From Ekhidna lutea (GTDB lineage: Bacteria; Bacteroidota; Bacteroidia; Cytophagales; Cyclobacteriaceae), in contig NZ_FZPD01000001.1 in the NCBI RefSeq assembly GCF_900188325.1, positions 62,001-126,000 of the forward strand: 64,000 bases of DNA. Direction: 5' to 3'. This document shows positions 58,861 through 64,000 of the stretch, piece by piece. Both the position numbers and the translations under genes were made by a program. Each line of letters begins with the position of its first letter. Position 1 is the stretch's first letter. The notes beneath the pieces were generated by a model, which worked only from the letters and a program-made list of their open reading frames with translations, was not told where the DNA came from and made no database searches.

Positions 58861-61539
58861 TTACTCATATCTTAACGCCTTCACTGGGTTAGTCTTTGCG
58901 ATGGAAAGCGTTTTATTTCCAACAGCAATCAAAGCAATTATCACAACCATGATTGCAGCAATTAGGAATACTGAAACACCAATCGTGATGCGGCTGGTAA
59001 AATTGTCCAGCCAACCATCCATGAGGAAATACACAATGGGCCATGAGATTACGTTGGCGATTGCCACAAGGATTAAGAATTCTTTGGAGAGGATCATCAC
59101 AATTTGAGAAATATCAGCACCAAGAACTTTGCGAATTCCGATTTCTTTCGTTCGCTGAAGTGCGGTAAAAGACGTCAATCCAAATAAGCCAAGGCATGCC
59201 ACGATGATGGCAAAGAAGGCAAAGAGTGTGAATGCCCGACTGAAGTTCTGTTCGTTGGCATATTGTTTATTGTAAAACTCATCCAGGAAGAACGTATCGA
59301 ATGGGTTGCCAGGAAAGAATTGATCAAATGTTGCCTTACTTTCCTCATAAGCAGCTTGAAAATCATCCGTATTGAGCTTTACGGAGATGAATGAAGCAGA
59401 ATTTTCAGTCAACGGGAATACCAGCGGATTGATACTGTTTTTGACAGATTGCTGGCGATAGTTATCTACCACCCCAATAATGGTTCGTTTGTCTCTTCCA
59501 CCAATAAGAACTCTTTGACCAATGGCTTCATCCGGAGTTTGAATATTTAAATATTCCATGGTTGCCTTGTTGATGATCACATTGGCAGTGTCAGTAGTAA
59601 ATGACTTGTCATAATTTCTTCCCGCCAAAAACTCAATGTCATAGGTAGGAAAATAGTCCTGATCAACACCTACAAGGTAAACAGTGAAGTTTTTCTCTCT
59701 TGTATCTTCTTGCTTTCTCATTCCCCTGGTCCAGAAAATTTCATCGCCTGGTACGTTGGAGCTATTCGTAACGGCCTCAATATTTGGATTGCTTTTAAGT
59801 TCGTTTTCAAATGCATTTAGTGCATTTCCGAAAAGTGAATCGACCGCAAAAACCTCCGGTCCTCGCATAACCATGGTATCTGTCATGTCAAATCCAACAT
59901 CCAGTTTTTTCATGTGACTAAGCTGCTGATACACGATAATGGTACCAGCAATTAGTGTAACAGACGCAGCAAATTGGAATACAACCAGCGCTCTGCGCAG
60001 CAGGATGCCTGATTTGTTGGTCGTCATCTTTCCTTTTAGTACCTGAATAGGACGGAAGGAAGAAAGAATAAACGCAGGATACAATCCGGACAAGAATGAC
60101 CCAAGCACATAAACGCCTAGCACGGCCAGCCAAAAATTAGGTTCTAAAAAGAACGCTCTGCTTAGATCAGCATCGATCAGCTGATTAAAAAATGGGGTTG
60201 TAATAACCACCAAAATAACTGCGAGGGACAAGGCCAGAAAATTCAGCACAAATGATTCAGTCAGAAACTGATTCACCAACTGTCTTTTATAGGCTCCCAT
60301 GGATTTTCGTACGCCTACTTCTTTAGCCCTTTCCAGGGACTTGGCAGTTGAAAGATTTATGTAATTGATCCAGGCGATAATCAGGATGAATGCAGCGATA
60401 ATGGCTAGAAAAAACACCGTGTCTCCATCACCCTGCTCTGCAGGTTCGGATTCCTGCAACAAGTTTGAATACAGGTGAATGTCAGTAATCGGCTGCAGCG
60501 GGAAATCCGATCTGAAATTATACTTTTCAAAATCCTCTCCTCTTTCTGCATACAAAACCTCCTCAAATTTTTCATCAAATGCCTTCGGGTCAGCACCATC
60601 CTCCAGTAGAACATAGGTGTTGAAATCATACCACCCCCAGGCCGTCTCAGAAGATGCTGTTCCATCATCATTTCGTGTTTGGTTGTTTAGGGTTTCGTAT
60701 GATATGAGAAAGTTGTATTTGAGATGTGAGTTTTCCGGAACGTCGGCTGTTACTCCCGTGATTTCCAGAGTTTTTTCAATCCAGGTATATAGGTTTAATG
60801 TTTCTCCAACTACGTCTGTCCGGCCAAAGTATTTATTGGCAATGCTTTCCGTTATAACTACCGTATTTGGTTCACTTAGTGCCGTCTCCAAATCTCCATG
60901 GATTAATGGATAATCAAAGATTTTCAAAAAGGCGGGATCGGCAATTTGTATTCGGTTTTCACGAAACTGAATGTTGTCACGCTCAATAACCCCGGACATG
61001 GGATATGCCCTGGCGAAATCCACCACCTCAGGCATGTTTTCTTTCATGAATGGCCCCACTCGCGGAACCGCTGCAGCACAGTTGATTTGGAGGTCTTCTC
61101 CACGATAGACCATGTACTTGACACGGTACAGGTTTTCGTGATTGGAATGAAATTTATCGTAGCTGTATTCATAGCTCACATACTGTGAAATGAATAAGCA
61201 TGCCGCAATACCCAGGGCTAGCCCAAAAATATTAAGTGCCGAGTACACCCTGTTTTTTGATAGGGTGCGGAATGTTGTTTTGATGTAGTTCTTTAACATA
61301 GGTATTGAGTTATTGTATCTGACCTTTCTTTTCCTTCTTAAATCGTAATTCCGAATCGACAGAAATGCATCTTTGAAATAGTGCAATCGCGCTTTGACTA
61401 GTCCTTTGCTTTCCACACGATCCTGAAACATTTCCTGCAAGTCTCCGAGGATATCATCCAGTAGCTCATCATCATAAATGAGTCGGAGTAGCTTCTCAGC
61501 CACTTTTGGTGGGGTAATATCGTGGTGTGTTTGCGACAA
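58861..61539 (-). CDS. FtsX/MacB-like permease with permease prefix domain 2 (P6)
   Basis: 892 residues starting at a TTG one base after the PadR stop; no ATG is available before the prefix domain, which begins by residue 10 (PPKVAEKLLRLIYDDELLDDILGDLQEMFQDR). An internal Met81 (IPMLKNYIKTTF) corresponds to the start of P5. TM1 near 100-120, a MacB-like domain, three TMs (IIAWINYINLSTAKSLERAKEVGVRKSMGA), TM5, a second periplasmic domain and three C-terminal TMs (VACLGLFGLTSFTALQRTKEIGIRKVLGAD) follow; it ends NPVKALRYE. It forms a coupled pair with PadR locus 4. No ATPase is adjacent. Confidence 0.88.
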   Translation of the reverse strand: MSQTHHDITPPKVAEKLLRLIYDDELLDDILGDLQEMFQDRVESKGLVKARLHYFKDAFLSIRNYDLRRKRKVRYNNSIPMLKNYIKTTFRTLSKNRVYSALNIFGLALGIAACLFISQYVSYEYSYDKFHSNHENLYRVKYMVYRGEDLQINCAAAVPRVGPFMKENMPEVVDFARAYPMSGVIERDNIQFRENRIQIADPAFLKIFDYPLIHGDLETALSEPNTVVITESIANKYFGRTDVVGETLNLYTWIEKTLEITGVTADVPENSHLKYNFLISYETLNNQTRNDDGTASSETAWGWYDFNTYVLLEDGADPKAFDEKFEEVLYAERGEDFEKYNFRSDFPLQPITDIHLYSNLLQESEPAEQGDGDTVFFLAIIAAFILIIAWINYINLSTAKSLERAKEVGVRKSMGAYKRQLVNQFLTESFVLNFLALSLAVILVVITTPFFNQLIDADLSRAFFLEPNFWLAVLGVYVLGSFLSGLYPAFILSSFRPIQVLKGKMTTNKSGILLRRALVVFQFAASVTLIAGTIIVYQQLSHMKKLDVGFDMTDTMVMRGPEVFAVDSLFGNALNAFENELKSNPNIEAVTNSSNVPGDEIFWTRGMRKQEDTREKNFTVYLVGVDQDYFPTYDIEFLAGRNYDKSFTTDTANVIINKATMEYLNIQTPDEAIGQRVLIGGRDKRTIIGVVDNYRQQSVKNSINPLVFPLTENSASFISVKLNTDDFQAAYEESKATFDQFFPGNPFDTFFLDEFYNKQYANEQNFSRAFTLFAFFAIIVACLGLFGLTSFTALQRTKEIGIRKVLGADISQIVMILSKEFLILVAIANVISWPIVYFLMDGWLDNFTSRITIGVSVFLIAAIMVVIIALIAVGNKTLSIAKTNPVKALRYE

Positions 61540-61540
61540 A

Positions 61541-61873
61541 TTAGATGGTGATGATTGCTAGCTGTGGTATTGTTTTGTAGAAGTTTTCTTTCAGCTCTTT
61601 GGCTTCTTTCAAAACAGCAAAACCCGTATTGGTGACCTGGAAATAGCGTTTTTTCTTACCTCCACGCTTTTGTGTGGCTCCTCCAAATTCAGAAATGAGA
61701 AAGCCTTTGTCTTCCAGGCGGTATAGAGATGAATGTATCGCGCTGATATTGGCCTTTCTGTTGGCTCTTTTTTCCAATTCTTCCTTTACTGAAACGGCAT
61801 ACGCTTCCGTTTCCAGTGATGCTACTGTGAGTAAAATGAGTTCTTCAAATTCGCCGAGATTATTTCCTTTCAT
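61541..61873 (-). CDS. PadR-family transcriptional regulator (locus 4)
   Basis: A 110-residue winged-helix protein: NLGEFEELILLTVASL, YAVSVKEELEKRANR, ISAIHSSLYRLEDKGFLISEF and GGKKKRYFQVT. Closest in pattern to the locus 3 PadR. Its stop lies one base before the TTG start of permease P6. A TATTTACA direct-repeat pair lies 20-70 bp upstream. Presumed repressor of itself and P6. Confidence 0.88.
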   Translation of the reverse strand: MKGNNLGEFEELILLTVASLETEAYAVSVKEELEKRANRKANISAIHSSLYRLEDKGFLISEFGGATQKRGGKKKRYFQVTNTGFAVLKEAKELKENFYKTIPQLAIITI

Positions 61874-61893
61874 ACTTAAAAATGAGACTATTC

Positions 61894-61940
61894 CTCATAA
61901 ATGTAAATATTACCTATGATAATACTCATGTTTGTAAATA
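61894..61940 (-). promoter_or_regulatory. Direct-repeat pair, putative PadR operator (locus 4)
   Basis: On the minus strand TATTTACAAACATGAG (61940-61925) and TATTTACATTTATGAG (61909-61894) agree at 13 of 16 bases, 31 bp apart. The spacing and TACA core are as at the other PadR loci. Confidence 0.5.
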
Positions 61941-62012
61941 AAAGTTACAAAAAGCAACCTCTTTAATTCATTATCTGGGTTTTGGTTATTTTAGAAGTAT
62001 ATCCAATCAGAA

Positions 62013-62717
62013 ATGAAGAAGTTGTTTTCAACCTTAAAAGAAAAATGGGCCGAGTATTTCCTTGAAATACTGGTGATCACCGTGGGTATTCTGGGAGCAT
62101 TTCTGCTCAATAACTGGAATCAGGACAGGGTTGCTAATAATGTTCATCGGCTTACAATTGAGCGATTGATAGAGGATGTAAAAAGTGATACTTCAAGATT
62201 CGCCTACCTCGATTATCGGCTGGAAGAACGGGTGCAAAAGTGTGACTCAGTCCTTTCGCTGTTTAATGAACTGGAAACGAAGGAAAAGCGATTGTCTATG
62301 ATTTCCGTTCACCTGATCAATTTCTTTCTGGTTGAATCAAATTTTACAACGTACGATGAGATGTTGAATACCGGGCGCTTATATTCAATGAATGATAAAA
62401 AGCTAAGATCAGATATCATCAATTATTACCGTGATGTAAAAAAGTGGAGTACTTACATAGAGCGTGACAATCAGCAGCTTCGTACAATGATGGTATCTCC
62501 GGCTTACAATGATTACTGGGTGGTCCAGCAAAAAATCTGGGCAAAGACGGAGATTGATGAATCGAAATACCCCTGGCTACAGCAATCTCATTCGAATGAA
62601 GTTCGTGACGTTGAAGCGCTCATATTAGCTGCAAGGAATTTATTTGCCGGAAATCGAAGAACCATTGGATTTTTAAAGCGGCATGCTGAATCCCTTTTGA
62701 GTAAACTGGAACCCTAA
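62013..62717 (+). CDS. DUF6090-family membrane-anchored protein
   Basis: A 234-residue protein with one N-terminal TM helix (residues ~15-33, [24 protein letters not shown]), the signature of DUF6090. The rest is soluble and mainly helical ([45 protein letters not shown]). The family is abundant in Bacteroidota, often in several copies, with unknown function. It diverges from PadR locus 4 and converges on the DUF2911 gene. Confidence 0.85.
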   Translation: MKKLFSTLKEKWAEYFLEILVITVGILGAFLLNNWNQDRVANNVHRLTIERLIEDVKSDTSRFAYLDYRLEERVQKCDSVLSLFNELETKEKRLSMISVHLINFFLVESNFTTYDEMLNTGRLYSMNDKKLRSDIINYYRDVKKWSTYIERDNQQLRTMMVSPAYNDYWVVQQKIWAKTEIDESKYPWLQQSHSNEVRDVEALILAARNLFAGNRRTIGFLKRHAESLLSKLEP

Positions 62718-62725
62718 CACCACAT

Positions 62726-63823
62726 TCAATTTCGTTCGAACACTAGTTTGTTTTGCAAGTAAAGGTATCTAGCATAGTTTTCCCACCTACTTTTTTGCTC
62801 AATAGTCATATCCAAAGCCTTCTTAAAATGTTCTGTCGCCTTCTGTTGATTCTTTTCTTTCAGGTAATACTCCCCAAAAGCAAAATGTGTTTGAAAATTG
62901 TCAGGGTGGGTTTTAACACCTTGTTTTAGAATATCTAATGCCTCTTTTTTCTCTCCTTCAACCGCATACTTTCTCAAAGCATAATAGTAGATATTAAACC
63001 CACTTGCAGTTGTCCAGGCTTTCTCTTTGAGATCTTTCGCTTGATCTTTCTTGCCTTGAGATTCCAGTATCTCCGCTTTAAGTATTTGGTAGGCAAAGTT
63101 GTAATGTTGACGATAATATTCATTTGACATGGTGTCAAAAGCAAGTCGCGATTTTTCTAAATAATCCAATGCAAGTTCTTTTTGATTGGGATTGCCTTCT
63201 AATGTTCTAACTGCCAGCTCCTGATAATCATTGGCATCTTTTTGCTCTTTACTTTCAATGTCTGAAATGATGTTGCTGAAGGCATCTGTTTGAATATTAA
63301 ATGTAACAGCAGTTTCTTCCCACCTGAGTTGCACATCTACCGATTCTGTTTTTGGATTGATAAACTCATAGCTCAGCCACTCTTGAAAGGGCATGGTTTT
63401 AGTTTTAACTGGAACACGAATGATGTCATTTGCTTTGTCATAGTTGAACGCTCCCCAACTCTTTCCCGAGGAAAAAATCAAAGTCCAGTCCTTTTCCGAT
63501 ACCAAAACAAGAAACCCATACGAGCCAGAATCCAGCTTCTGACCTTCAACCTCTACGGGGTGACTAAATTCAATGGTGGTTCGTTGATTGGATCCTGCTC
63601 TCCACGGGTATTCCTTTCCATCAACCACAAAATCGAAGGGTACTATGCCACCAAATATCTTTCTCCCATTGACTGATGGGCTGTGATATTTGATGGTGAT
63701 ATCGCACTTGCCAATGTTTGCTGTGGTAGTTCTGGATTGACTGACTAAGGTTTTTCCGCCAACATCCTGAGAGAATCCAATAGCTGCTAATAAATAAAGA
63801 GATAAGAAGATTGAGCCTTTCAT
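62726..63823 (-). CDS. DUF2911 protein with C-terminal TPR repeats, exported
   Basis: 365 residues with signal peptide ending AIGFSQ. Residues ~25-180 form DUF2911 (ITIKYHSPSVNGRKIFGGIVPF, PWRAGSNQRTTIEF, WTLIFSSGKSWGAFNYD), a beta-sandwich-like domain of unknown function. Residues ~210-360 carry at least three TPR units (ALDYLEKSRLAFDTM, AFGEYYLKEKNQQKATEHFKKALDM). A periplasmic scaffold role is plausible but unproven. Confidence 0.85.
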   Translation of the reverse strand: MKGSIFLSLYLLAAIGFSQDVGGKTLVSQSRTTTANIGKCDITIKYHSPSVNGRKIFGGIVPFDFVVDGKEYPWRAGSNQRTTIEFSHPVEVEGQKLDSGSYGFLVLVSEKDWTLIFSSGKSWGAFNYDKANDIIRVPVKTKTMPFQEWLSYEFINPKTESVDVQLRWEETAVTFNIQTDAFSNIISDIESKEQKDANDYQELAVRTLEGNPNQKELALDYLEKSRLAFDTMSNEYYRQHYNFAYQILKAEILESQGKKDQAKDLKEKAWTTASGFNIYYYALRKYAVEGEKKEALDILKQGVKTHPDNFQTHFAFGEYYLKEKNQQKATEHFKKALDMTIEQKSRWENYARYLYLQNKLVFERN

Positions 63824-63918
63824 AATCCTAATTTTTGCTCAATGGTACACAAGCGTTTAGACAAGTTAAAGGCTATCTGTAAAACAAGATCGTTCAATCT
63901 TGTTCATAAATTTTCTGA

Positions 63919-64000
63919 CTACTGTAACAGTACCAATTCACTGTTGTGATCCTTCAGTTTGAAATCTAATACTTCACCCAGGCCTTTGAATTTAATGCGC
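63919..64000 (-). CDS. 3' end of an unidentified gene, partial
   Basis: The last 26 codons of a minus-strand frame that enters from the right edge and ends FKLKDHNSELVLLQ, stop. Too short to identify. It lies 95 bp upstream of the DUF2911 gene on the same strand. Confidence 0.5.
   Translation of the reverse strand, partial: RIKFKGLGEVLDFKLKDHNSELVLLQ

Overview
The window comes from a bacterium of the phylum Bacteroidota, most likely a marine or environmental member of Cytophagales. The evidence is an adjacent SusC/SusD pair, several families largely seen in Bacteroidota (DUF6090, DUF2911, Lacal_2735, FISUMP, PadR plus 'permease prefix domain 2' transporters), -7 promoter elements of the TAnnTTTG type at a few gene starts, many short signal peptides ending in Gln or in a lipobox Cys, and G/C-rich intergenic repeats built on CCCCCTAAAGGGGG-like stems. 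It is chromosomal: housekeeping genes (glnS, polA, lgt) are interspersed with envelope and accessory genes. I found no rRNA, tRNA, CRISPR array or classical insertion sequence.

Layout. 1-3.4 kb: the 5' three kilobases of a large secreted BspA/LamG surface protein running off the left edge. 3.7-9.1 kb: an exported TPR-CHAT protease and three small envelope proteins. 9.2-18.4 kb: two PadR regulators and three large FtsX/MacB-type permeases. 18.5-23.9 kb: an envelope gene cluster downstream of a LytS/LytTR two-component pair. 24-28.7 kb: an M48 protease lipoprotein, a conserved unknown, and a third PadR-permease pair. 28.8-35.6 kb: polysaccharide deacetylase, a membrane-bound XRE regulator overlapping a CPBP protease, an acetyltransferase, glnS, a MOSC protein and two tiny Lacal_2735 genes. 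35.7-40.4 kb: a secreted lipocalin-like protein, a cytochrome c/copper monooxygenase fusion, a penicillin acylase and a DoxX protein. 40.5-47.5 kb: a PadR-less permease and the SusC/SusD pair. 47.6-54 kb: a higBA toxin-antitoxin operon leading into an MBL hydrolase and a pentapeptide-repeat protein, lgt, and an overlapping chain threonine dehydratase - lipid kinase - DUF4160 - DUF2442. 54-57.4 kb: a DUF559 endonuclease gene bracketed by inverted repeat ends, then polA. 57.5-64 kb: a membrane protein, FISUMP protein, the fourth PadR-permease pair, DUF6090, DUF2911/TPR and the 3' end of another gene.

The main theme is an expansion of one module: a 110-residue PadR repressor translationally coupled to a roughly 880-residue permease with an extra N-terminal cytoplasmic prefix domain. 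There are four PadR genes and six permeases, five with the prefix and one that starts exactly at the methionine where the prefix ends in the others. Each PadR gene is preceded by a pair of direct repeats containing TACA, 31-45 bp apart, which I propose as autoregulatory operators. No ABC ATPase is encoded nearby. A second theme is intergenic palindromes: five hairpins with 13-16 bp arms and 3-nt loops, and a separate G/C-rich family, one inverted pair of which frames the DUF559 nuclease gene as if it were a small mobile unit.
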